Origin: Chalara sp. BL73
Taxonomy: Eukaryota; Ascomycota; Leotiomycetes; Helotiales
Direction: 5' to 3'
Length of the DNA stretch: 64,000 nucleotides
Assembly: GCA_918026815.1 (NCBI GenBank)
Contig: CAKJVC010000065.1
Location: forward strand, 372,001-436,000
A program made the position numbers and the translations under genes. This document shows, in pieces, positions 9,748-20,641 of the stretch. How positions within the stretch are numbered: position 1 is the stretch's first letter; each line of letters opens with the position of its first letter. The notes beneath the pieces were generated by a model. That model made no database searches. It had not been told where the DNA came from and saw nothing but the letters and a program-made list of their open reading frames with translations.

Positions 9748-12700
9748 CTAGTTATATACTACAAGCTTTGGCCCTTGTCTGAACTGAAGAAATGAAAGTC
9801 TCCCTGATAAATGTCCTAAAACAACAGTTTGGTCCCAAATAGCTTCACAATTAGATCGGTAATCGGGAGGTAGCCAGAGAATATTCGCTTCACCTTCTAC
9901 TACCCAATAATCAGATACATGTAAAGCAGGTACTAGGTTGCCGTCGAGTGAGAAGGCTACTGAGGAGACGGAGTAAGAATGGCCCCGGAGCGTCTGTAGC
10001 GCCGCACCTGTAGCAGCGTCCCAGAGCCGTATTGTCTTATCGTGAGATCCAGACACCACCTGCTTGCTATTTGATGAAAAGGCCACTGACATAACAGGGT
10101 TGGAATGGCCCTTGAGCGTCTGTAGCAATACTCCTGTAGTAGCGTCCCAAAGTCGTACCGTGTTATCGTAAGATCCGGACACAACTTGCTTACCGTCTGA
10201 TGAGAAGGCCACTGACATAACGACACGAGAGTGGCCCTCAAGTGTCTGTAGTGATGCTCCTGTGACAGCGTCCCAAAGCTGTACTGTATTGTCGTGGGAT
10301 CCAGATACGAGTTGCTTACCGTCTGGTGAAAAGGCCACTGAAGTGATATAGTCAGAGTGGCCTTCAAGCGTCTGTAGTAATGCTCCCATGACAGCGTCCC
10401 AAAGCCGTATCGTCTTATCGAAAGATCCAGACACAAGCTGTTTGCCATCTGGTGAAAAAGCTACTGATTTAACGGAGTTAGAGTGGCCCTCGAGCGTCTG
10501 TAGCAATGCTCCTGTGGCAGCATCCCAAAGCCGTATCGTTTTACCCCCAGATCCAGACACGACCTGCTTGCCATCTGGTGAGAAAGCCACTGAAGCGACA
10601 TAATTAGAGTGGCCCTCGAGTGTCTGCAGCGATACTTTTGTGATAGTATCCCAAAGCCGTAACGTCTTATCCCCAGATCCAGACACGACCTGCTTGCCGT
10701 CTGGTGAGAAAGCTACTGAAGAGACGGAGCTAGAGTGGCCCTCGAGCGTCTGCAGTAATGCTCCTATGGCAGCGTCCCAAAGCCGTATCGTTTTATCGTA
10801 AGATCCAGACACGACCTGATTGCCGTCTGGTGAAAAAGCTACTGAAGAGACAGAGTCAGAGTGGCCTTCGAGCGTCTGCAGTAATGCTCCTGTGGCAGCA
10901 TCCCAAAGCCGTATCGTCTTACCGCCAGATCCAGACACGACCTGCTTGCCGTCTGGTGAGAAGGCAACTGAAACGACGGAGCTAGAGTTGTTCTCGAGCG
11001 TCTGCAGTAATGCTCCTGTGGCAGCGTCCCAAAGCCGTATCGTTTTATCCCCAGATCCAGACACGACCTGCTTGCCGTCTGGTGAGAAAGCTACTGATCT
11101 AACGGAGTTAGAGTGGCCTTTGAGCGTCTGCAGTAATGCTCCCGTGGCAGTGTCCCAAAGCCGTATCGTCTTATCGTAAGATCCAGACACGACCTGATTG
11201 CCGTCTGGTGAAAAAGCTACTGAAGAAACAAAGTCAGAGTGGCCCTCGAGCGTCTGCAGTAATGCTCCCGTGGCAGCGTCCCAAAACCGTATCGTCTTAT
11301 CGAGAGATCCAGACACAACTTGTTTACTATCTGGTGAAAAAGCTACTGATCTAACGGAGCTAGAGTGGCCCTCGAGTATCTGCAATTCTGCATTCCAGTT
11401 TACTTGCACTATTGGTTTTAATTGAACCCAGCGTGGAATACAATGCTCAAATTGCCTTCAAATTATACTGTTCTTTGGGGCGAAAATAAGTGCAGAGCAA
11501 TATAACTGGAGGGGTGCCTGCTCAATCACCGATCGGTTATATAAAGCAAATCGCTTTGCGTCATGAATAAATGCGTGTAGATTAGGGCTTTTATCAGCCT
11601 AAAGCAGATTAGTCGAACTTTATAATACATTAAATAGGAAGCTTACTAGAATATAAACTTCTAATGACAGAATTGCTTCAATCCCATCTGAGGTCTTGCC
11701 CATCCACCCAAGCGCTTCAAGCCAGTGAAGGAAATGTGTTTGGACGAATTGATGAACTTGATCATTGTCCGAAAGCTGAACAGTACTTCGTTGTAGATGC
11801 TGCACCCAGTATAGACATGCATATTGAACTTCGGATGGAAAGCATTTTTCAACGTAACTGCTGTCAACTTGAGTGGCTAGGCTACCAGGAGCTTGCATTT
11901 CGCAAATGTCCTTTTTCAGTGTCTTTGACATCAGCTGTATACAGGCATCAGTTAATGTCTGATGTGCCTCCTTATTATCCACCCAGAAATTCCCACTACG
12001 ATCTTTGTTAAGAAGGAAGTCGCGAAACGAAGGATGGTATAGACGGACCGGGTAAGTCGGGTGCTCTGGAATATCAAGGATTGAATAAAGATCCTCAAAT
12101 GCCTGATCGACTTCTTCTTTTGACAGGTGTAATAGCCTGCCCAGTGAAAAGGCAGAAAGAGGTAAAAACAACACCACTATACTTCCAAGCGTATACTTTA
12201 GCATATTGTATACCTCTTTTTTCTCTTCCTCCGAATAGCCCGAAGAGATCGAGTGCTCAAGGACAGCAAGGTAGATCTTATTGAGGTGCTTCTCTGGTGC
12301 AGTAATAGCGCTGCTACTACCCTTAAGAATTGTGTCTAGTCTTTTGCGTGCAAATCGCTTTCCCTCACGGATAAAGCGACATGCTGTTGCCGCCCAAATA
12401 AAAAGGCCACAAGCATATAAAACCAGCTGTTTCAGAACCAATTCGCCTGGCCAGTCTGTTCCAAAAGTCCACTTCTGCCTGATTATTTTTAGATTATATT
12501 CCAGGAATAGCAAGATATCATGGTTAACAATCGTTGCTGGTACATTGTGGAGTATAAAGTCCTGGTGTTCAGCTTGTAAAATATGGTGCATACTGTATCG
12601 AATTGGAGTTTCGGGTCTGCTGGTAAGAAAAACTCGAAGTCGTATCGTCGTCAACGACCGAGCTTCAGCTAGGAGTTGCAGAATAATCTGGACATCGTTA

Positions 12701-13377
12701 TCATCCTCACACTCGTCGAGCGCATCAATAACAAGAACGTACGACTGGCGATTTTTCTCTAGCTTTGATAAGGGACTGAGAACAAGCTGGCGCCACTGCT
12801 CTAAAAGGGACAGATTCGCAATATCACTCCGCTTTTTTACAGCATCATAAACGTGGGTTTGGAGAGATGGCACGGCATACGTGAGCTGCACGGCAAGACT
12901 TGTAAAAAACTTGCCGGCATGGCTTACATCTCCGCCACCCTTTGAGAAAAAGAAGCTGGCTCCGAGACGCTTTTGCTCATTATATTTGCAGGCGACGGTA
13001 CGCGAGACTGTTGACTTTCCCGTCCCAGCTAGACCGTTTAGCCAGAAGATGCATCGCTCATCTTGTCCGTCTTTTCCATCGGCCCATTTGTATATCTCTT
13101 GTAGAAGGTCGACGCGCGTGTCAGGGAGGCACGCAGGCTCGTGTTGGCGGTCGTAAGAGTTAAAAGGCGCATTTGCTGCAAAGGGGAGCTTGATAAGTGG
13201 GTCTTCTCGGCCTGTTGCGTGTTAGTTTGTGATAAGATTCTACTTCGTATCTGCAAGGAACTGACTGATATAATATGTGTCCCCAAGATGGGCTTTTGCG
13301 CCTTCGCCGACTTGAATGTGTTGATATTGATTGCCGTAAGTGGATGGGCGCCTGCCTGGCTGCTCGGGATCTGACAT
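9748..13377 (-). CDS. NACHT-WD40 NLR-like receptor with an N-terminal HET-s-related amyloid motif (NWD2-like), one in-frame TGA
   Basis: The model is three exons: 13377-13266, 13211-11647 and 11598-9748, with introns of 54 nt (CTAAC branch) and 48 nt (ACTAAT branch; it removes a TAA and a TAG). The frame is consistent throughout, about 1175 codons. Residues 1-37 contain N16, I21, A27, K28, G32, D33 and Y35 with the spacing of the HET-s amyloid repeats. A NACHT domain follows, with P-loop 'GLAGTGKST', Walker B 'VLVIDALDE', 'LTSRP' sensor and helical segments including 'YHPSFRDFL'. Eleven full WD40 repeats of 42 residues and a partial twelfth follow, nearly identical at DNA level. A single TGA at 11460-11458 lies between NACHT and WD40, where an Arg codon (CGA) is expected. 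Family knowledge: WD40 repeats sense a ligand, NACHT oligomerises, and the N-terminal motif templates the HeLo partner. The divergent neighbour is that partner. Confidence 0.8.
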
Positions 13378-13623
13378 TGCTATCGACCATGTACGGTAAG
13401 CTAGCTGCCGCCAAAGTGGAGAAGGCGCCGGCGAGAGCCTACCACCTTAGTCGATTAATTGTGAAGTGCAAAAACATCTACTTCCTCTCGTAAGTCCGTG
13501 CTGGCACGATCTTATCGTTGATAGTGAGGGGCACTACTCATTCGCCGTGTAGCCGCAGGGTTGCATTGGCCTAATGTGATGAGGCTGCGGCTGAAGTCCT
13601 GGCAAGGACTCCAACCTCCAAAA
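13378..13623. promoter_or_regulatory. 246-bp divergent promoter shared by the NLR and HeLo genes
   Basis: The two start codons (13377 minus, 13624 plus) face away from each other across 246 bp, so both genes must take their core promoters from this interval. No specific binding site is recognised. Co-expression is inferred from geometry only. Confidence 0.5.
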
Positions 13624-14268
13624 ATGGCGGAGCCGTTCGGTATTATCGCCGGTGCCATTGGCATTGCATCTGCTTTCACTGCTTGTGTTGATTGCTTTGA
13701 GTGCGTCCAGTTTGACCGCCGCTTCGGTCGAGATTTCAACACTAGCCGGCTTGCTCTCAACTGCGCGAAACTCCGTCTTACACGATGGGGCGAATTTATC
13801 AACATCTACGACAATCCTAAACTAGGCAAGTCCGATGCTATTGTAACTGAGATCCAACTTGCAAAGAATGCGTTGCTCCAAACTCTTGTACTCTTCGCAG
13901 ACACTGAGAGCATCTCCAAGAAGTATAAGTTGACTGCGAAGGCTGGCGAGGATCTCTGTCAGGCCCTGGCCCTATCTCGCTTAGAGCTTGTCCCCTGACA
14001 CCACAGGCCTCGCTTGCACTGGCCCCTGGCCAGCCTCCTGCGTATAAAGCACTGCTCCCCTTCCCTTCTTCTGTAGCCTGTTCTCTTGGTTATAACAATT
14101 GACGGTCGTTCATACCTTTGAGTCCCTCTACCTGAGATCTACGGATCGAGATCCCTGTTCGCCTCGAGTTGTTACAATTTCAAGACTGACTCTTCTACGG
14201 AAGAGTTAGAATATCCCACTGTGTCCTTGCTGCAACCAATGCGTAAAGAATATAGAGGCTTTAAGTTC
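13624..14268 (+). pseudogene. HeLo-domain protein (HET-S-like), split by a solo LTR
   Basis: From ATG 13624 the product opens with 'MAEPFGIIAGAIGIA', then 'CVDCFECVQFDRRFGRDF', 'LRLTRWGEFINI' and 'LAKNALLQTLVLFADTE'. This is the first ~110 residues of the HeLo domain known from Podospora HET-S/s, including the hydrophobic N-terminal helix that inserts in membranes. Coding sequence stops at 13956, where an LTR begins; the native frame seems to resume at 14182 and weakly matches the next HeLo helix before a TGA at 14266-14268. Neither the end of HeLo nor a C-terminal prion-forming repeat is recognisable beyond it. Read through the LTR, the frame ends at 13998. In the family, HeLo oligomerises and permeabilises membranes when an amyloid template from the NLR or prion reaches it. 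This copy should be inactive as an executioner. Confidence 0.85.
13957..14176 (-). repeat. 220-bp solo LTR inserted in the HeLo gene
   Basis: It begins TGTCAGGCCCTGGCC, ends GAGTTGTTACA, and matches the LTRs at 8282 and 34681 along its whole length. The flanks are ATCTC (13952-13956) and ATTTC (14177-14181), a 5-bp target duplication with one C/T difference. Only a solo LTR remains. Confidence 0.85.
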
Positions 14269-14341
14269 CTTTGAAAGTGGTCCTTTGGAAAGGAAATCGT
14301 CCTTATTTCTTGATCAAGTTAAGTATCTTGGGACATTATGG

Positions 14342-14486
14342 CTCGTAGGGCCCCACAGATATTAAGAAAATGCTTTTAGGACGGTAGATATCGGAAAAGA
14401 ATCCTCTTAAGATGATCCGCCTCAGAGAATTCTCGTAGGGCCGTAGATATCGAAAAGAATCCTCTTAAGATAATCCGCTTCGGAGA
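14342..14486. repeat. Two-copy direct repeat with internal indel
   Basis: Copy one (14342-14428) and copy two (14432-14486) share CTCGTAGGGCC at the start and 'GTAGATATCG(G)AAAAGAATCCTCTTAAGAT' with 'ATCCGC' at the end. Copy one carries about 34 extra bases in between. Origin unknown. Confidence 0.6.
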
Positions 14487-17400
14487 AATCGCTTATGTTG
14501 TCTCAACGCTACATATATTTAAGTACTATAAACAGGACTCTTAAAAACCATAGACAGAATCTAAGAAGGCAATCTTTCTCCATTTTCCTTAAGTACATAC
14601 TCTAGGGGGTTTGTTGCCTATTAGGCAACTATCAGGCACGGACGCGTACGTATCAAGGAGATCTGGGAACCTTTGCCCAACAAGGATCGCTTTGAATTGC
14701 TCTAAGAGCCCTATTCTTATCATTTTAGCTGCTTGTACTGCCATTGCCGAACTACAGAGTATATTGATGTCTACGCATAGTTTCTTGCCTGCCCCCATCC
14801 CGTGTCGTTCCTCCACCCAGTTTCCCGGACTTCAGGCCGTGGCGTACTGTCTGGGGTCACAGCCACAATGGCATTCATTGGTGTCGGCCCTGTTGATGGC
14901 ATGGAGATATCGGCCTGCACGCATCTGTATAATGACCGAGCATATTGCTCTGTGTGTGTTGGCATGCGTGGTAAGAAGCCCTTTTCCTGGCCGGACTCCA
15001 AGTCTGAAGAGATCTTATAATCACGATGACCCGCATTCTAATTCTCCGAACTTACTTTCCAGCTACGCTAGCTGCTATCAAAAATCTTGTAAAGGGACGC
15101 AATGAACTATCACTTAATCAGCTCACGAACAGGGATGGACAGTTTATGGCTCTCCCGTAAGATCCCAAGCTTGATTACTGTATATCGTCGAGGACCGAAG
15201 CGAGATAAGTGGTGTAGCAAATTACCTTCAAGTGCGCTAGGAGATATATCGTAGAGATCTTCGCCAACTATGAGTTGTAGTCTTGTAGAAATAAATAGTG
15301 ACCGTTTAAGTTTTGGGTAATCGTTTGTTGCTTCTTGAAACGAGACTCCCCGTGACGTATGACGAAAACGAAATTGAGCATTATGGAAGCATTATGAAGT
15401 TGCTATCATACTAAGCGTTTCTACTTAGAATTGAGGGGTCCGATCGTTTCAAGGGGAGCGATTCGGGACCCGGGTGGATCCAGGTTCGGGCTCCCCGCCT
15501 GTAAGGTGGTAGAACCCCAAATTTGAGCCCCTCACCAGGAAGTTATGGTGACAAGCGACTAATTTTAGCCGCACCCAACCCCAATCAAGGCTGGCTTCCA
15601 ATGGCTAGATGGGAGCCACCAATGATCCCCGGTAGGAAGCCATAAAAGGATCTTGGTTTTGAGAATGAGATGCTAAGTTCGTTGCGCATCGCAAAAGACG
15701 CCTCCCCACCTATGAGAAAGAGACTTTTCTAGCCCAGTAGGGTTGTACAAAGTAGGTTGCCGCTAAGTAGACCAGAAACCGTATCAAAAATACACGGGGT
15801 GATGAAGTTGAGGGGAAGCACATTTCGGCAATAAGAAGCAGTATGATATAAGGCTATGTCTCATTTGACATATGAACCAAACAAATCAATCTGTCTGAGC
15901 TTCAAGCATTCTAGTATGTCCAATCTTATTGTGTTTCTTGATCAGGCCAAATATTGACAAGGACCGTACATAACTGATTCTCTTCGTCTTGTCAGGTCAC
16001 GAAAGCCAGCAGTATCATTCCGACCCTTCAGAGTCGGAATTGTCTACAGGACCTGCGGACGACCGATCCCGCGTCCCCTGCCTCCATGTCAACTTTTGAG
16101 TCTGCCTCACATTGGCTGGATCGGATGCTCGAAGTCAGGCTAATGCATAAACGTGCCATACTCTCTTGGTGCAGCCGTCCCTTACTGCCGTCATGTGCTC
16201 CAAGAGCTGAATCACGGCTTATCCACTTGCCATCTCTTCCCCTGCAGCCAGATTCACGTAATACCAAAGGGGAACTGAGCATTGTTACGACCCCTTCCCA
16301 CGCAGCTCGTGTTCCGGTGGACCGATCCATAGATCCATATCACGCCGAGAAAAGGGGCCAGCTGAGCACCGTTACAACCCTCTCCGCTGCGGCATTTTCA
16401 CATGTACTCCAACTCCAAATCCAGACCTCTGATCAATGCAACTTTGCCACCGACGTATTCTGCCTTGCCATGTTTTGGATCTCCCGGTATGCAGGAGGAA
16501 ATCTTGATGCAAGCTCCTCCTTCGTTGCAACTTCGAAAATAGACGAATCACGCTAGTCGTGGTACTAGCCCTGCTCTGCATGAATCTCCCAACTATGTAG
16601 GGCAGACTAAAGTTGTATGATCCTTTCTCGGCATGATTTTATCCACGCATGAGTTCAGCTGCTCAGGAACCATACCTGGTGCAGCTTGCCCGAGATGCCT
16701 CTACCTCGTAATACTTGCATGGCTCTCCTGCTGAACGTAACCATGAACCTTCCCTTGGCGCAGTCTCGCCGCTGCATGAGTCTCACGACAGCCAACAGAC
16801 GCACGGTTCTGCCCTGTCTTGCCTACTTGCGTGAAATTCTCTGTTCTAAGGCAGACAGAGCCTTGGTATGGATCTTCCCTTGATATGATTTCACACCAGA
16901 TGTCGTAGCCCTTGATACAACTGTGTTGCTGTGCCGGCATTACCTAGTCTTGCATGAAAGGTGCCTTGCCTATGAGAAGCACCGGACGTTATATTCCCAT
17001 TCCCAGGCACAACCCTGTTTGTAAGAGGATTGCACTTCGTCTCGTACGTATAAATGGTAACATACTCGTGGGGAGCACAAGACGTTGATCCCTAGGATGT
17101 GTACCGTCGTTCTTCAGACTTAGAAATTATACAAATTATCTTTCAACTGTTATTGTAAGGCACTATCGTGTGTATTTGGGTGCGACTTTTGTGTTAAAGA
17201 GGAGTTGAATGGGTAGTTATAGATTGACGCCATCTGCTGATATTCGACGAAGTTGAAATTTACGAAGTTCGGTAAAGTTGGGAAATGCAGCTCTGGCTGA
17301 TAGGGATCTAGAATGGGCTCCGGAAGAATCCTTGAACTACTTTCCATTTATTAGCTAGCGGCAGTTGTAGCCGAGTAGCCCAAACAGGTCGCTCTCACCC

Positions 17401-17949
17401 CGACTCACCCAAAAGCACTGGTAAAGCAGCTCTGCCCACCTTTCCGAACAAAACCAGATTTTCTTCATGTCAGGATTGGCGTGTGATAATGGGCTGTTAT
17501 TAGGTTCCGTCCAGGTTCTGAACAGTCATGAGAAGGACGCTGGCAGACGCTGGCAAATGCATTTCGTACTATTCCTAATTGATGTAAGCCACACAGCCAC
17601 AGCGCATGGCCACAGTTTAGCCACCTCTTGAGATCAAGGGTTGCATCCTCCAGCCTTGAAGATTATGACATCCAGAATTTGAGAAACATCTACGTGCCCC
17701 ACCAATTGCAAAGTCCCGCAAACTACAATTTCGCACATGAATAACCTCATCAACCTCTTGAGTTGCAAGCAAGAAATCAGACACCCAAGGACGTTCCTAA
17801 GCGACAGCGATGACTTAGTTGTTCTGCCGGACCGGCTCCGCCCAGCTCCGCCAATACATTTCACCCCACCTACATCCGCTCAGCGACATACATCACCAGA
17901 TTCATTTATTCCTCGCACCCGCCTCTATGGACATTTCGATGTTATCAAG
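14487..17949. other. 3.4-kb gene-poor stretch
   Basis: No gene is supported. Open frames at 14611-15105, 16086-16556 and 17737-18072 have no recognisable motif, and around 14800-15000 several frames are open at once. A ~27-bp near repeat (gagcattgttacgacccctt / gagcaccgttacaaccctct) occurs at about 16275 and 16362. This is probably decayed repeat sequence. Confidence 0.4.
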
Positions 17950-18475
17950 AACTTGGAATCAAGCCTACGGTTGTGGTTATGGATGACGACCAGGCTCCAA
18001 AAATGCTTCAGAAGAAGTGTTTCCGTACGCTCCTACACTACTTTGTATTTGGCACGTTTTTGCCAAATGTAAAAGTATAGTTGGAAATGAAAGCTGGGCA
18101 GCATTTGAAGCTGCTTGGCGTACAGTTGTTCAAGCACGTACAATTGAGCAACTTGGTAAGCATTGGCTTGAATTTCAAACTCAATATTCAACTCTTAAAA
18201 CTCAGCAGTGTGTAACATATCTGCAAAATAAATAGCTAAGGCCTGGCTAAAAAGAACCTCTAGTTGCAGCTTGGACAAATAAAGGCGCTCATTAGGTGTT
18301 ACAATCGAAAATGGAAAGCCTGCCTTGTAATGCTATTAGCCATATCAGTTATCACGTTTCTTTATAGGGGCCAGCCCCCAGCCCCCCCGTATTTCGCTGT
18401 GCTCAAAAGACTTTACTGGTGGCATTTGGCCTGTATCAGCTTGAAATACAAGAACAGGAACAGGATCTAGCACGA
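17950..18475 (+). mobile_element. MULE (Mutator-like) transposase remnant
   Basis: The plus strand carries 'PTVVVMDDD' and, after a frameshift, 'FPYAPTLLCIWHV', 'AFEAAWRTVVQA', 'LGKHWLEFQTQYSTLKTQQCVTYLQ'. This is the catalytic region of fungal MULE transposases (the 'D ... CIWH' block). Stops at about 18233 and 18254 follow, with 'PLVAAWTNKGAH' continuing beyond them, and a decayed C-terminal part reaches about 18470. No terminal inverted repeats were found. The remnant is inactive. Confidence 0.75.
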
Positions 18476-18737
18476 AACTAAGACGTAGCATAAAAGCAGC
18501 ATATTCGAGTGTACACCGGTAGACCGAAGCCTCTGCGTCATGTTGTCAATTGGTTGGTGATGTGCTTCCATACAAGAAGCAGGCTCCTCTAGTCACACAA
18601 CTGGCCACCTATGTATATAACGTGATATCGTTGTTAGGATTTGAGGATCCAGGTAGCTGACGGGTCCCAATGCATTTACCACTATGGTATGACATTGGTT
18701 TAATGGAGAACAAGGACTGAAAGATAAATGAAGTCTT

Positions 18738-20641
18738 TTATTGCCAGAATTTTTGCTCATGCTTTTCAAGATCCTCTTTAAAAGCTCCATTTCTGAGATC
18801 TGCATCTCCCACAGTCTCATCCTTAGAAATAGCATCTCGTAGACTCACTGATGATCCCGATGTGGTGAACAAAACGTGCAGAAATTTATGTCGGAGAATT
18901 CTAAGCAGCTCTCTCAAATAGGCTTGCGTGCTGGTGTGCTCAAGCCATTGTATACCGTCTAATATGCAATATGTGGGCTTGGCTATCAGGCCGACCAAAT
19001 CTTCCAGGATAGCAAGGGCAGCTTTCCACGTCCCCATTCTCCCGTCCAGAGACCGGAACCGGCTCTCCGACAATTCAATGCCTCGCAAGAGCTGCGAGGA
19101 AAGTATCTGAAGCAGCTGCCATATGAGCGCATAAAGCAGAGAAGTTAACGCTTTCGTCTCGGTTGGTTCATCAGGCTTGAGGATATCCCATGCTCCAAGC
19201 TGACAGAAAAATGAGATCACCGGAACATGAGGATAAAGTTTTTCTGCAATGTTTATTACCTTAAGGCCAATTCTAGTTATGTTGTTTTCCAAGTCGCGGG
19301 CTGTGGTGTAGTTCCCTTTAATCCATAGCATTTGCAAGGGGGGCTTTGCTCCGCTCCAGTGGACTAGACGCACCAAAGTTTGCCTGTTAACCATAGCAGG
19401 CCTCGCAATTGTATTAGCCAAGCAGATGCGATCATGGGAGAAAAAGCCTTGAAGGATAGAGGCGTTAGCCAGCACCTCATCAATGGACCAGTAGCAATCT
19501 TCTAGAGATATTTTAGCTTATGTTGAACACTGCATACTGTAGGACATACTCGCAACTGCTGGAACAGAAGCATTCCTAGCTTCTGTATAATCTTGAGTTT
19601 GAGGAGGAACACTGGGCAAGGGGTCTGGTGTATACCGAAATTCTCGATACACAAACGTTTGGTGGCTTTGCTGTCCTGTCAAGCTGTGGCCTGGCTGGGT
19701 TCTCGTTGACAATGCTGTAGCTTGAGCCGTAAGGCTCTTCAAATCATCAACAATGGTCATAATGTCTTTGAGAATACCCAGCGTTGCATCAGATTCAACT
19801 CCGATATTATCTCTATTATCTTTTACCAGATTAGAAAGCTGGTCAACTCTACGATCTGGGTCATTATTCGCGGCTACATTCTGCGGATATGAAGACATTT
19901 CTTCAGTTGCTTGTGTAATTTGGAAATCCTGTGAGTTTTCTACGTGAGAAGTTGATGGCGCCTGTTGGCTAAGAAGCGGTTGCAACTGATATTGTATAGC
20001 TTGGCGAACAGAATTAATGATGCCCTGCAATTCAGAGTTCTTCGCCACAGCTCCAAATTTATCACATTTGGTTTCGATTGCGTCACACTTGTCGAATAAG
20101 CGGAGGAGCTGGTCCTGAATGAGTGTGTGACTAGTATTCATTTTGTCACTCATATCAAACAGTTTGTCACTGCGAAGTAACATAATATTAGCGACTAGAT
20201 TAAAAATAGGAAAACGCCTTTAGCAAGAATGACTAACCTGTCCTCAATCGTGATGAATGTACTCAGAGAGCAAGAGTGAGCGTGTAATCTCAACTGGAAT
20301 TCTTTCCAATCTTTTTCTTGAACTACAGACTTTACGGACTTCCATAGCTTGGACCTGACGCCGTCACTTGTCTTGAAGTCGACACTTTTCAGCTTCTGCG
20401 CCATTCTTGTCACATCAGCATGGCAAGAATTTAACATCTCCGACAAAGTTGTGTCTTGGCTCCTTGCTACAACAGGGCTGCTGTTGAGTCGCTCTAGAAT
20501 GTGTAATAAATGAGTCGCATTCTTGATAACGTACGAGACTATTTCAGGTCCATCTTTCATAGATGAGAATGTTTCTTGGATTATCTTCAACCCTTTGATC
20601 GTGAAATGGATTAGCGAAATCGCACTAGCTGCAACATCCAT
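18738..20641 (-). CDS. STAND-like protein with fungal N-terminal domain and degenerate P-loop
   Basis: Exon 1 (20641-20238) starts 'MDVAASAISLIHFTIKG', the helical N-terminal domain common in fungal STAND proteins. A 68-nt intron (20237-20170) leads to the main frame: a Gln/Ser-rich linker (about 19600-20000), then an ATPase-like core with 'LWIKGNYTTARDL', where a Walker A would stand but no GK(S/T) is present. 'VPVISFFCQL', 'YCILDGIQWLE' (Walker-B-like) and 'HVLFTTSGS' (sensor-like) follow. ORFs 20183-19518 and 19475-18738 share one frame separated by a single TAA (19520-19518). A 36-nt GT..AG candidate intron (19537-19502) or a CAA-to-TAA nonsense would explain it. The product is ~599-611 aa. 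This is a pseudo-ATPase-type signalling protein by family; its role is unknown. Confidence 0.65.

Noticed and set aside
10388..11425. Long open frames on the plus strand with repeated 'PSGEKAT' segments
   Set aside because: They are antisense shadows of the WD40 repeats, open only because the repeat unit is a multiple of three and nearly identical.
11599..11646. Two in-frame stops (TAA, TAG) as evidence that NACHT and WD40 are separate genes
   Set aside because: Both lie inside a 48-nt GTAAGC..TTTAG intron with an ACTAAT branch that keeps frame and restores family sequence.
12281..12850. Plus-strand ORF of 189 codons
   Set aside because: It is antisense to the NACHT domain exon; no motif.
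14611..15105. 164-codon ORF
   Set aside because: Several frames are open here at once, there is no motif, and the surrounding sequence is repeat debris.
15455..15520. tRNA-like 'GGTTCGGGCTCC' arm
   Set aside because: No matching acceptor, D or anticodon arms could be drawn around it.
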